Shown here: positions 1-7,556 of the stretch, piece by piece
How the letters are laid out: each line of letters starts with the position of its first letter
How positions within the stretch are numbered: position 1 is the first letter of the stretch
NCBI RefSeq assembly: GCF_006439355.1
Contig: NZ_VFTG01000014.1
Span: 62,001 to 126,000 of the forward strand
DNA length: 64,000 nt
Direction: 5' to 3'
From: Mesorhizobium sp. B4-1-3
Lineage (GTDB): Bacteria > Pseudomonadota > Alphaproteobacteria > Rhizobiales > Rhizobiaceae
The notes under the pieces: generated by a model
Seen by the model: the letters and a program-made list of their open reading frames with translations, nothing else
Database searches by the model: none
What the model was told of the DNA's origin: nothing
Position numbers and translations under genes: made by a program

Positions 1-198
1 CGCCATCAGGCGTGAGAGGCCGAGCCGCTGCAGCCAGTCGGCGACGGGGTCGAGAAAATAGGCGAGCACCATGCCGGCCACGAACGGCAGGAGGATACCC
101 GAGAAGACATAGAGGAACAGCGCAAGCAGGACGGCCGTCGCCAGCCAGAAGAAGACCTGGCGACGAAGCCCACCGGAGCTGTCGGCGGCGGCGATCAC
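1..198 (-). CDS. AI-2E family transporter (PerM-like), N-terminal part, cut by window edge
   Basis: Only the first 66 codons lie in the window. Reading the complementary strand from a GTG at 198 gives a short polar N-terminus, a hydrophobic helix (about residues 14-30), then a second hydrophobic segment with the FSGILLPFVAGMVLAYFLDP pattern typical of the first helices of AI-2E/PerM family permeases, followed by a DWLQRLG-type stretch. The family consists of multi-spanning inner-membrane proteins of mostly unsettled substrate. The start lies 13 bases after the stop of the CDP-alcohol phosphatidyltransferase gene in the same frame direction, so the two are probably cotranscribed. The start codon is inferred; no ATG fits between the upstream stop and the conserved region. 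Confidence 0.8.
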   Translation of the reverse strand, partial: MIAAADSSGGLRRQVFFWLATAVLLALFLYVFSGILLPFVAGMVLAYFLDPVADWLQRLGLSRLMA

Positions 199-211
199 CG
201 CGCCATCGCTC

Positions 212-844
212 TCAGGCGTCCGCGCTGGGGCCGCCCGACTTGCCGATGCCCGACTTGATGTCGCCGGAATTGGTGTTGTCGTTCTGGGAGTTGCTCGTCC
301 TGGAGCCTTCGCCATAGCCGCTCATATGCCTTAGCCAAGCCACGAGATAGGCCGCGGCCGAAGCCACGGTCAAGACCCCGGTCAGCAATATGAGCGCAGT
401 CCGCAGCGGGCCGAGATGCACGGAAAAGGCAAGTTCGCCCAGCACAAGCGCCGCCAGCACGATCTGCGCGGCGGTGTTGGCCTTCGACACCAAGAGAGGC
501 TTCACCTCGACCGGATGGTTCATCACGCTGGACAGGAGCACGGCGCAGACGATCAACCCATCGCGCGAGACCACGGTCACCACCAGCCAGAGCGGCAGCT
601 CGCCGGCAAAGCCCATGACGACGAAGACGGAGACCAGGAGGAGCTTGTCGGCGACCGGATCGAGGTAGGCGCCGAGGCGGGACGACTGGTTCCAGCGGCG
701 CGCGATAAAGCCGTCGACGCCGTCGGAAATGCCGGCGACGAGGAAACCGGCGAAGGCCCAACCCCAAAGCGACTGCAGCATGGCCAGCACGACGGCAGGC
801 ACGAGCAGCAGCCGCATGATCGTGATCATGTTGGGAAGGGTCAC
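212..844 (-). CDS. CDP-alcohol phosphatidyltransferase family protein
   Basis: Inner-membrane enzyme that swaps CMP on a CDP-alcohol lipid for a second alcohol. The CDP-OH-P motif is visible as DGVDGFIARRWNQSSRLGAYLDPVADKLL (core pattern DGxxAR-G-D-D), and three or four hydrophobic segments follow. The open frame continues upstream to 1069, but similarity begins at VTLPNMITIMRLL, and a GTG at 844 gives a 210-residue protein of normal family length, so I use that start. It is a second family member besides pgsA at 35272-35868, so its own head-group substrate is uncertain (phosphatidylglycerophosphate- or cardiolipin-like). It is divergent from purM and followed by the PerM-like gene. The C-terminus (after about residue 185) is polar, Asn/Ser/Gly-rich and low complexity. 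Confidence 0.85.
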   Translation of the reverse strand: MTLPNMITIMRLLLVPAVVLAMLQSLWGWAFAGFLVAGISDGVDGFIARRWNQSSRLGAYLDPVADKLLLVSVFVVMGFAGELPLWLVVTVVSRDGLIVCAVLLSSVMNHPVEVKPLLVSKANTAAQIVLAALVLGELAFSVHLGPLRTALILLTGVLTVASAAAYLVAWLRHMSGYGEGSRTSNSQNDNTNSGDIKSGIGKSGGPSADA

Positions 845-1028
845 GTGAGGTCCCGTCGTGTCTTTTGTTGAGAAAAGATGAGGGAGATGGGAGATTGGCG
901 CAAGTAGCGGGGCAGCTTCGGCGCCTCGCCCACTTTCCACGCTTTTATCGGCGGGAACGGCCGTCATCCTTGCCCCCCGAAACCATTCATGCGAAGAGCC
1001 CGCAATGACAAACAGGGACGAGCCGACG

Positions 1029-2108
1029 ATGAGCAAAGGCGATAAGGCCAAGCGCAGGAACGGGCTCACCTATGCCGAAGCGGGCGTCGATATCGATGCC
1101 GGCAATCTGATGGTCGAGAAGATCAAGCCGCTGGTGCGCGCGACGCGCCGGCCGGGCGCCGACGGCGAGATCGGCGGCTTCGGCGGGCTGTTCGACCTGA
1201 AGGCGGCCGGCTTCACCGATCCGGTGCTGGTCGCCGCCAATGACGGCGTCGGCACCAAGCTCAAGATCGCCATCGATTCCGGCAAGCACGACACGATCGG
1301 CATCGACCTCGTCGCCATGTGCGTCAACGACATCGTCGTGCAGGGCGCGGAGCCGCTCTTCTTCCTCGACTATTTCGCCACCGGCAAGCTCGACCCCGAG
1401 CAGGGCGCTGCGATCGTCGGCGGCATCGCGCAAGGCTGCCGACAGGCCGGCTGCGCGCTGATCGGCGGCGAGACGGCCGAGATGCCCGGCATGTATCACG
1501 ACAAGGACTATGACCTTGCCGGTTTCGCCGTGGGCGCGGCCGAGCGCGGGCAGTTGCTGCCGACCGACGACATCGTCGAGGGCGACGTGCTGCTCGGCCT
1601 TGCCTCGTCCGGGCTGCATTCCAACGGCTTTTCGCTGGTGCGCCGCATCGTTGCCGCGAGCGGCCTCGGCTGGAGCGATCCGGCGCCGTTCAACGAGGAA
1701 CTCAGCCTCGCCGAGGCGCTGCTCGAGCCGACGCGCATCTATGTGAAGTCGATCCTGAAGGCGATCCGCAATACGCATGGCATCAAGGCGCTCGCCCATA
1801 TCACCGGCGGCGGCTTCCCGGAAAACATTCCGCGCGTGCTGCCCAAGGATTTTTCGGCCGAGCTCGACCTCGAGGCGATCGACGTGCCGCCGGTGTTCTC
1901 GTGGCTGGCCAGGACCGGCGGCGTCGCGCCGCAAGAAATGATGCGCACCTTCAACTGCGGCATCGGCATGATCCTCGCCGTCGCCTCGGGCCAGGCGGCG
2001 CAGGTTGCGGCGGTGCTGCAGGAGGCCGGCGAAACTGTGACGCCGATCGGCCGCATCGTGCCGCGCCGCGACGCCGGCGTCATCTACAGGGGCTCGATCG
2101 GCCTATGA
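1029..2108 (+). CDS. purM: phosphoribosylformylglycinamidine cyclo-ligase
   Basis: AIR synthetase, fifth step of purine synthesis: ATP-dependent closure of FGAM to aminoimidazole ribonucleotide in the cytoplasm. Recognised by [12 protein letters not shown] near the N-terminus, the NDGVGTKL motif, [23 protein letters not shown] and [11 protein letters not shown]; all are family signatures. The start at 1029 ([12 protein letters not shown]) has an AGGGACGAG purine stretch about 8 bases upstream; an in-frame ATG at 1005 would add eight residues. The 359-residue length is close to the E. coli protein (345). Its stop overlaps the purN start (ATGA), indicating translational coupling. Confidence 0.97.
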   Translation: MSKGDKAKRRNGLTYAEAGVDIDAGNLMVEKIKPLVRATRRPGADGEIGGFGGLFDLKAAGFTDPVLVAANDGVGTKLKIAIDSGKHDTIGIDLVAMCVNDIVVQGAEPLFFLDYFATGKLDPEQGAAIVGGIAQGCRQAGCALIGGETAEMPGMYHDKDYDLAGFAVGAAERGQLLPTDDIVEGDVLLGLASSGLHSNGFSLVRRIVAASGLGWSDPAPFNEELSLAEALLEPTRIYVKSILKAIRNTHGIKALAHITGGGFPENIPRVLPKDFSAELDLEAIDVPPVFSWLARTGGVAPQEMMRTFNCGIGMILAVASGQAAQVAAVLQEAGETVTPIGRIVPRRDAGVIYRGSIGL

Positions 2109-2812
2109 GCAGGAAACGCACGGTCGTCCTGATCTCGGGACGTGGCTCCAACATGACGGCGCTGATCGCGGCGGCCAGCGACCCAACCTATCCGGCCGAG
2201 ATCGTCGGCGTCATCTCCGACCGCGCCAATGCTGCCGGCCTCGGCATCGCCCAGTCGCGCGGCGTCGCCACCAAGGTCATCCAGCGCGCCGATCATCCGA
2301 GCAAGGACGCCTATGATGCCGCGATCGACGCCGCGCTCAGCGGCTTCGGCGCCGACATCGTCGCGCTCGCCGGCTATATGCGCATCCTCGGCCGCGGCCT
2401 CGTCGAAAAATGGCAAGGGCGCATGGTCAACATCCACCCTGCCCTGCTGCCGGCCTTCAAGGGGCTGGACACGCACGCGCGCGCGATCCGCGCCGGTGTT
2501 CGCATCCATGGCTGCTCGGTGCATTTCGTCACGCCCGAAATGGATGACGGGCCGATCATCGCGCAGGCCGCGGTGCCGGTGATGGTCGGCGACAATGAGG
2601 ACACGCTTGCCGCGCGCGTGCTGAAGGTCGAGCACCGGCTCTATCCGTTGGCGCTGGGCCTCGTCGCCGAAGGCAAGGCGCGCGTGGAAAAGGGCCACAC
2701 CGTGCTCGCCCACTTCGCCGACGACGCCGACAACGCCACCTCGATGGTGATGGCGCCCGACCCGCTGCGCGAGGAGACGGACCTCGAACAGCTGGCGCGG
2801 ATCACGCCGTAG
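2105..2812 (+). CDS. purN: phosphoribosylglycinamide formyltransferase
   Basis: GAR transformylase, third step of purine synthesis, using 10-formyltetrahydrofolate. The ATG shares bases with the purM stop (ATGA), which fixes the start and implies a two-gene operon. Signatures seen: [14 protein letters not shown] at the N-terminus; [10 protein letters not shown]; then [25 protein letters not shown] with the catalytic Asn and His; and [15 protein letters not shown] with the catalytic Asp. The protein is 235 residues, about 20 longer than E. coli PurN; the surplus is a C-terminal tail after [10 protein letters not shown] that is polar and probably not catalytic. Confidence 0.97.
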   Translation: MSRKRTVVLISGRGSNMTALIAAASDPTYPAEIVGVISDRANAAGLGIAQSRGVATKVIQRADHPSKDAYDAAIDAALSGFGADIVALAGYMRILGRGLVEKWQGRMVNIHPALLPAFKGLDTHARAIRAGVRIHGCSVHFVTPEMDDGPIIAQAAVPVMVGDNEDTLAARVLKVEHRLYPLALGLVAEGKARVEKGHTVLAHFADDADNATSMVMAPDPLREETDLEQLARITP

Positions 2813-2820
2813 AGGCGTCA

Positions 2821-3336
2821 ATGCCCCTGAAACAACTGCTTATCCTACGCCACGCCAAGTCGAGCTGGAGCGATCCCGCACTTGCCGATTTCGACCGCCC
2901 TCTCGCCCCACGCGGCTTGAAGACGGCGCCGCTGATGGGGCGGGAGCTTGCCCGGCGCAGCTGGCTGCCCGACCTCGCCTTGGTCTCGCCGGCGCTGCGC
3001 ACCCGCGACACCTGGCGGCTGGTCGCCCAGGAACTGCCGAAACATGTGCAGGCGGAATTCGCGGAAGAACTCTACGAGGCGGCCGCCGGTACCATCCTGG
3101 CGCGCGTGCGGCAGGTCAGGGCAAGGTGTGTGCTGGTGATCGGCCACAATCCCGGCCTGCAGCACTTTGCGCTGCGGCTGGCCGACGCCGGATCGGATGA
3201 GAGCGTCTTCAAGAAGATCGAAGCGAAGTTTCCGACGGCGGCGCTTGCTCGCTTCACGCTGGACGACGATTGGGCGGATCTCGACTTTCGCGGCGCCCGG
3301 CTAACGCATTGCGTGAGGCCGAAAGACTTAGCGTAG
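2821..3336 (+). CDS. SixA-like histidine phosphatase family protein
   Basis: 171-residue protein of the histidine phosphatase (phosphoglycerate-mutase fold) superfamily. The phosphate-binding RHG-type motif appears as LILRHAKSSWSD at the extreme N-terminus, the signature of the SixA branch, with a second conserved histidine in VIGHNPGLQHFAL. In E. coli SixA dephosphorylates phosphohistidine on the PTS protein NPr; whether this homologue does the same is inference. It starts 8 bases after the purN stop and may be the last gene of that transcript, ahead of a strong hairpin at 3387-3417. Confidence 0.85.
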   Translation: MPLKQLLILRHAKSSWSDPALADFDRPLAPRGLKTAPLMGRELARRSWLPDLALVSPALRTRDTWRLVAQELPKHVQAEFAEELYEAAAGTILARVRQVRARCVLVIGHNPGLQHFALRLADAGSDESVFKKIEAKFPTAALARFTLDDDWADLDFRGARLTHCVRPKDLA

Positions 3337-3386
3337 AGGGCACAGCCAACTCCCTGCAAGGCAGGCGCTTCTTTGCCGCTCAATAC

Positions 3387-3417
3387 AAAGGGCGGCGGAA
3401 CAAGTCCGCCGCCCTTT
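3387..3417. terminator. bidirectional hairpin terminator
   Basis: Perfect 13-bp stem AAAGGGCGGCGGA / TCCGCCGCCCTTT around an ACAAG loop, lying between the convergent SixA-like gene and the first DUF680 gene. The flanking A and T residues of the stem make it plausible in both directions. The stem core and loop recur at 3912 and 4453. Confidence 0.75.
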
Positions 3418-3437
3418 GACTTATCCGAGGCGTGAAA

Positions 3438-3680
3438 TCAGTTGCCCCAGATGCCCTGACCCGGGTCCGGCCAAGCCTTGGAGCCGGCAGGGCCAGTCGT
3501 CATCGAGGTGTCGACGTCGGCCGGCTTGGCAGCCTCATGCTTACGGATCGAAGCGGTGGGGCTGCTGTCTACAGAGACGGTCGGCCGGTTGGCGTCATTG
3601 GGGTCGTAGTGGTCGCTCGCGGCGAAGGCGGAGCCCATGGCGAGAAGCATTGCGGCGGTGGTGAGAGCGATCCTGGTCAT
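3438..3680 (-). CDS. DUF680 family secreted small protein, copy 1
   Basis: 80-residue protein with a Sec signal peptide (MTRIALTTAAMLLAMGSAFA, cleavage expected after AFA) and a mature part starting ASDHYDPNDANRPTVSVDSS. This SDHY-x-PN-x-ANR block, an internal TASI(R/K)K block and the C-terminal (Q)GIWGN match the three paralogues that follow, and the architecture fits DUF680, a Mesorhizobium family of unknown function. AGGAAA sits about 6 bases before the ATG. This copy is the most divergent in its middle section, with an added PADVDTSMTTGPAGSKAWPD stretch. It is probably periplasmic or extracellular; the function is unknown. Confidence 0.85.
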   Translation of the reverse strand: MTRIALTTAAMLLAMGSAFAASDHYDPNDANRPTVSVDSSPTASIRKHEAAKPADVDTSMTTGPAGSKAWPDPGQGIWGN

Positions 3681-3911
3681 TTCGGTTTCCTAGTTCGTTT
3701 GGTTCGTCGAGGCGGTGGCTTTGGGAGGATGGCCCCGCTGCCGACAAGACCGATGGCGTCCGGGATTTATTCCCGGCGCATCCGTTTTTTTCAACCAGCA
3801 CAGCAGGCTCGGCCTGGATTTCGCCTGGAAAAAAGGTGAACGATTACAACTGCTTGTGATGACAAATCCTCGTAATCGATTCAAACCGGCGATAGCCGAC
3901 TGTCAAAAGCA

Positions 3912-3936
3912 GAGCGGCGGGACAAGCCCGCCGCTC
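3912..3936 (-). terminator. terminator of DUF680 copy 2
   Basis: 10-bp stem GAGCGGCGGG / CCCGCCGCTC with loop ACAAG (plus-strand reading). On the minus strand it is followed by TGCTTTTGACA, so it resembles a rho-independent terminator about 37 bases beyond the stop of the second DUF680 gene. Confidence 0.8.
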
Positions 3937-3972
3937 AAGGTCTTGGAAGAGAGTCTTGGAAGACCGGGCGGT

Positions 3973-4179
3973 TCAGCGGTTGCCGAACAGATCCTGGGCC
4001 TCGGCCTGGGCGGCGGGCTTCTGGACATTCGCGTCCGACTTCTTGATCGACGCGGTGAAGGAGGTGTCGACCGAAGCAGCCTGCCGGTTGGCCTCATTGG
4101 GATTGTAGTGGTCCGACCCGGCGAAGGCGGCGCCAGTGGCGACAAGCAGGGCGGCAGCGGTAAGAGCGATCTTGGTCAT
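3973..4179 (-). CDS. DUF680 family secreted small protein, copy 2
   Basis: 68-residue precursor: signal peptide MTKIALTAAALLVATGAAFA, then GSDHYNPNEANRQAASVDTS, a TASIKKSDANVQKPAAQA linker and the C-terminal DLFGNR. It differs from copy 3 at only a few residues, so the two are a recent duplication. AGGAG lies 7 bases before the ATG. It has its own terminator (3912-3936) and a roughly 320-base upstream gap to copy 3, so it appears to be independently transcribed. A longer frame reaching 4383 exists but lacks family similarity upstream of this ATG. The function is unknown. Confidence 0.88.
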   Translation of the reverse strand: MTKIALTAAALLVATGAAFAGSDHYNPNEANRQAASVDTSFTASIKKSDANVQKPAAQAEAQDLFGNR

Positions 4180-4452
4180 TTCAATACTCCTGGTTTCGGG
4201 TTGAGCTGTTTGGTCGGGCGCGATTGGCGATCCGATGACCTGGTGGATCGGCATGGGACAGCCTCGGACAATCGCCCGGGTGCCGCCCGCTCGCTCCACT
4301 CGCTTGAATTTCCTGGCATCGGCCCCGTCTACCGGCCCTTGCTCCCACTTCGACGGCACCGGGGGCGTCGTTACAGGCATCACCGCTTCGTGATGAATGC
4401 TTGATCAACCCGGCAAAAGCGGCCTCAAAAGGCAGCCGCTGTAGAAAAACAG

Positions 4453-4475
4453 AGCGGCGGGACAAGCCCGCCGCT
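4453..4475 (-). terminator. terminator of DUF680 copy 3
   Basis: 9-bp stem AGCGGCGGG / CCCGCCGCT with loop ACAAG, followed on the minus strand by CTGTTTTTCTAC. It is nearly the same element as at 3912, located about 25 bases after the stop of copy 3. Confidence 0.8.
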
Positions 4476-4500
4476 TTGAAGTCTTGGGAAACTGGGCCGT

Positions 4501-4707
4501 TTAGCGGTTGCCGAACAAATCCTGGGCAGGAGCCTGAGCCGCCGGCTTCTGGACATTCGCGTCCGACTTCTTGATCGAAGCGGTGACCGAGGTGTCGACT
4601 GAAGCGGCCGGCCGGTTGGCTTCGTTCGGGTTGTAGTGGTCCGACCCGGCGAAAGCGGCGCCAGTGGCGACAAGCAGGGCGGCGGCGGTAAGAGCGATCT
4701 TGGTCAT
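4501..4707 (-). CDS. DUF680 family secreted small protein, copy 3
   Basis: 68-residue precursor almost identical to copy 2: signal peptide, GSDHYNPNEANRPAASVDTS, TASIKKSDANVQKPAAQA, and C-terminal DLFGNR. GGAG lies 8 bases before the ATG. Both protein and terminator are duplicated relative to copy 2, so the repeat unit includes the transcription stop. Role unknown; secretion to the periplasm is inferred from the signal peptide only. Confidence 0.88.
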   Translation of the reverse strand: MTKIALTAAALLVATGAAFAGSDHYNPNEANRPAASVDTSVTASIKKSDANVQKPAAQAPAQDLFGNR

Positions 4708-4776
4708 TTGAGTTACTCCAAATTCAAAGTCGATGATTGGGTTGATGGTCAGATATTGGTCGGGACTGGAACCAGC

Positions 4777-5010
4777 TTAGTGGTTGCCCCAGAGGCCCTG
4801 GCCGGATTCCTGCTGGTTCGAGCTGGGCGCATTCTTGATGAAGCGCTGTTCGAACTTGCGGATCGAACCGGTGACGGCGCGATCGACGTTGCCCGCCGGG
4901 GCCGTCACGGCCGACTGGTTGGCATCGTTGGGGTTGAAGTGGTCGCTGCCGGCGAAAGCGCTGCCCGTGGCAATGAGGAAGGCAGCGGCGGCAAAAGCAA
5001 TCTTGTTCAT
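4777..5010 (-). CDS. DUF680 family secreted small protein, copy 4
   Basis: 77-residue precursor: signal peptide MNKIAFAAAAFLIATGSAFA, then GSDHFNPNDANQSAVTAPAG, a basic RAVTGSIRKFEQRFIKNAP block and the C-terminal GQGLWGNH. The ATG at 5010 is preceded by GGAG at 8 bases; an in-frame ATG seven codons upstream is less likely. It is the first gene of the array and faces a 480-base regulatory gap containing two 19-bp palindromes. The C-terminal LWGN box links it to copy 1, whereas copies 2 and 3 share LFGNR. Confidence 0.87.
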   Translation of the reverse strand: MNKIAFAAAAFLIATGSAFAGSDHFNPNDANQSAVTAPAGNVDRAVTGSIRKFEQRFIKNAPSSNQQESGQGLWGNH

Positions 5011-5133
5011 TTTAGGTACTCCAGATTTCAAAAGTCGTGTCCGTCTAGTGGCGTGCCTTGATGGAAATTCGCGTCGCTCGGACCACCCTGAAATGGGTCG
5101 GCTCTGTTGCCATTTCCAATCACGAAAAGTTGT

Positions 5134-5152
5134 GAACCGAACCGTTCGGTTC
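5134..5152. promoter_or_regulatory. 19-bp palindromic operator candidate, copy A
   Basis: Perfect dyad GAACCGAAC-C-GTTCGGTTC, about 125 bases upstream of DUF680 copy 4. Size and symmetry suit a dimeric repressor, for instance TetR-type. No cognate regulator gene is adjacent. Confidence 0.55.
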
Positions 5153-5293
5153 GATCTTGAAATTACGTGAGCGACGCAGCGGTCACATTTTTACCTTTCA
5201 GTATCAAAGCCTTATATACATCGCCGCCAGATGCAGTACCCTGGCATGGGATGCCGGTGTTCACCTTCGCTACACGAACCGTCAACGTTAATT

Positions 5294-5312
5294 GAACCGA
5301 ACGGTTCGGTTT
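5294..5312. promoter_or_regulatory. 19-bp palindromic operator candidate, copy B
   Basis: GAACCGAAC-G-GTTCGGTTT: the same sequence as copy A except for the central base and one outer base. It lies 160 bp from copy A centre to centre and about 180 bases upstream of the response-regulator start. Confidence 0.55.
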
Positions 5313-5493
5313 CATTGGCTGCACGGCCTAACACGCAGCTCGGCAGACGCCATGATCGGGGTGGCGACCGCCGGGAAACCACGTTTGCCTTGCGGACTGA
5401 TCGATACTATCGGTTGCCTCAGGGACCAATTTGGACGCCGCCCGCCGCCTTTTGGCGAAGACCGGCGCCATTGGGAGGAAATTACGACATACG

Positions 5494-6171
5494 ATGCGGC
5501 TGCTGCTTGTCGAGGACAATCGCGAACTGGCCGATTGGCTGAGCAAGACGCTGCGCCAGGCAAGCTATGTCGTCGACGTCGTGCATGACGGCGAGGATGT
5601 CGAGCATGCTTTGGCCGCCGGCGACCACGCCTTGATCATCCTCGACCTTGCCCTGCCCCGCATGGGCGGCATGGAGGTGCTGAAAAAGCTGCGGGCGCGC
5701 GGCAACCCGGTGCCGGTGATCGTGCTTACCGCCAACGCCAGCCTCGACGGCCGGGTCAAGGGCCTTAACGAAGGCGCCGACGACTATTTGGCGAAACCCT
5801 TCCAGATCGAGGAGTTGGAAGCCCGCATCCGCGTGCAGCTGCGCCGCGCCAACGACCGCACCGCGCCCGTCATTGCCTGCGGCGATCTTGTCTTCGACAC
5901 CAACACCCGCCTGTTTTCGCTCGCCGGCGTGACGCTGTCGCTAACGCCGCGCGAACACGCCGTGCTGGAGCAGCTCGTCGTCAAGTCCGGGCGCACCGTG
6001 AGCAAGGCAGCGCTATCGACCGCGATCTACGACTTCGAGACCGACGCCGACCCCAGCGCCATCGAAATCTACGTGCACCGGCTGCGCAAGAAGCTCGAGG
6101 GATCGCGAGTCCAGATCGCCACCTTGCGCGGCCTCGGCTACCTCCTGCGCCACGACGATCCGGCGCCATGA
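5494..6171 (+). CDS. OmpR-family response regulator (TctD/QseB-like)
   Basis: 225-residue two-domain regulator. The receiver domain starts MRLLLVEDNRELADWL with acidic pair E7/D8, phosphoacceptor D51 in LIILDLALPRMGG, the conserved Thr in VIVLTANAS, and Lys in DYLAKPF. A winged-helix DNA-binding domain follows from about residue 125 (LTPREHAVLEQLV ... AIEIYVHRLRKKLEG ... TLRGLGYLL). GGGAGGAA about 13 bases upstream supports ATG 5494 over the longer frame from 5431. Its stop overlaps the kinase start (ATGA). In the TctD/QseB class it should bind paired direct repeats; candidates exist ahead of the adjacent transporter (10582-10600). Confidence 0.93.
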   Translation: MRLLLVEDNRELADWLSKTLRQASYVVDVVHDGEDVEHALAAGDHALIILDLALPRMGGMEVLKKLRARGNPVPVIVLTANASLDGRVKGLNEGADDYLAKPFQIEELEARIRVQLRRANDRTAPVIACGDLVFDTNTRLFSLAGVTLSLTPREHAVLEQLVVKSGRTVSKAALSTAIYDFETDADPSAIEIYVHRLRKKLEGSRVQIATLRGLGYLLRHDDPAP

Positions 6172-7556
6172 GGATCGGCAGGCTTCGGATCGGCAGCCTT
6201 CGCCTGCAATTGCTGGCCTGGGTGGTGCTGCCGCTGGCCGGACTCGCCGCCATCAATCTGTGGACCAGTCATCGCAATGCGATGGCGACAGCGGACCTCG
6301 TCACCGACCGCATGCTGGTCGGCTCGGCGCGCGCCATCGCCGAGCAGGTGGCGATGGCCGACGGCGCGCTCGACGCCACCGTGCCACCGGCAGCGATCGA
6401 GATGTTCGACACTGGCGACCGTGACAGCGTCTATTATCGCGTCGAGACTGCCGGCGGGCGCCTGCTGACCGGCTATCCCGACCTGCCCGTAGCGCCTGAG
6501 CGCGGCAGCATTGAAGCCTCCTATCGCGATCACCCGCTGCGCCTTGCAACGCTCGGCCATGCGGTGATCGGCGCCGGCACGGACTCACCGATCAAGGTCA
6601 CGGTCGGCGTCACACTCGCAGGCCATGACGCGATGGTGAAGCGCCTATGGCTCAGCGCCTTCGCCCAGCAGCTTGCGCTGGTGGCTATTGCGGGCGTGTT
6701 CGTGCTGCTCGGCCTGCGCCGCGGGCTGGCGCCGCTCATCCGGTTGCGCGACGCGGTGCGCTCGCGCAGCCGCAGCGACCTCGAACCGGTCGAGATTTCA
6801 GGCGCGCAAAGCGAGATCCGGCCGCTGATCGAGGCACTCAACGCCTATATGGAGCGCGTGCGGGCCCAGATGGCGGCGCAACGGCGCTTCATCGCCAACG
6901 CCGCGCATCAGCTGCGCACACCGCTGGCGCTCTTGTCGACGCAGGCGAGCTACGCCTTGCGGGAGACCAAGGCCGACCAGCGGCAGGAGGCACTTGTGGC
7001 GCTGCAGGCGAGCTCAGGCAAATTGGCGCGGTTGGCCGAACAGTTGCTCACCCTGTCCAGGGCTGAACCCGGCAGCCGGCGGCCGCGCGCCGACTTGATC
7101 GACCTCACCGAAGCCGCGCGCCACGTGCTGGAAGCGCAGGCGCCGGCGGCGATCAAGCGCGACATCGACCTCGGTCTCGACGAGAATGGACCAGTGCCGG
7201 TGATCGGCGACGGCACAATGCTGCGCGAGATGATCGTCAACCTGGTCGACAATGCGCTGCGCTATTCCAAACCGGGCGGCAGCGTTACCGTAAAACTCAC
7301 CGCCTCGGATGGCGAGGCCGAGCTCACAGTCAGCGATGCCGGACCGGGAATCCCGGTGGAAGAGCGGGAACATGTCTTCGAGCGCTTCTACCGTATTGCC
7401 GGCGCGACCGAGGAAGGCAGCGGGCTCGGCCTGGCGATCGTGCGCGAGGTGGTCGAGAATGCCGGCGGCAGCGTCACACTGGGTGACGCCGCCGCGGGCG
7501 GGCTCAAGGTCGAGGTGCGGCTGCCGCTGGCTGCGGCAAAAGACTCCGCTGCCTGA
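6168..7556 (+). CDS. sensor histidine kinase (TctE/QseC-like)
   Basis: 462-residue inner-membrane kinase partnered with the preceding regulator (4-base overlap). A first membrane helix at about residues 13-31 and a second at about 165-182 bracket a periplasmic sensor of roughly 130 residues. The HisKA box is FIANAAHQLRTPLALL with phosphoacceptor His247; ATP-binding boxes follow as NLVDNALRYSKPGG (N), DAGPGIP (G1) and GSGLGLAIV (G2). TctE-like kinases commonly sit beside carboxylate or other solute importers. Here the gene ends base-to-base with a convergent ABC importer operon, which makes that importer the likely target. The ligand is unknown. Confidence 0.93.
   Translation: MRIGRLRIGSLRLQLLAWVVLPLAGLAAINLWTSHRNAMATADLVTDRMLVGSARAIAEQVAMADGALDATVPPAAIEMFDTGDRDSVYYRVETAGGRLLTGYPDLPVAPERGSIEASYRDHPLRLATLGHAVIGAGTDSPIKVTVGVTLAGHDAMVKRLWLSAFAQQLALVAIAGVFVLLGLRRGLAPLIRLRDAVRSRSRSDLEPVEISGAQSEIRPLIEALNAYMERVRAQMAAQRRFIANAAHQLRTPLALLSTQASYALRETKADQRQEALVALQASSGKLARLAEQLLTLSRAEPGSRRPRADLIDLTEAARHVLEAQAPAAIKRDIDLGLDENGPVPVIGDGTMLREMIVNLVDNALRYSKPGGSVTVKLTASDGEAELTVSDAGPGIPVEEREHVFERFYRIAGATEEGSGLGLAIVREVVENAGGSVTLGDAAAGGLKVEVRLPLAAAKDSAA

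Larger units (their letters stand above)
5011..5493. other. intergenic regulatory region between DUF680 array and two-component operon
   Basis: 483 bases without a supported gene; short overlapping frames have no family features. It contains two 19-bp palindromes (5134-5152 and 5294-5312, listed separately), an AT-richer segment with TATATACA near 5212, and the response-regulator ribosome-binding site GGGAGGAA near 5474. Promoters for both divergent units must lie here. Confidence 0.6.
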
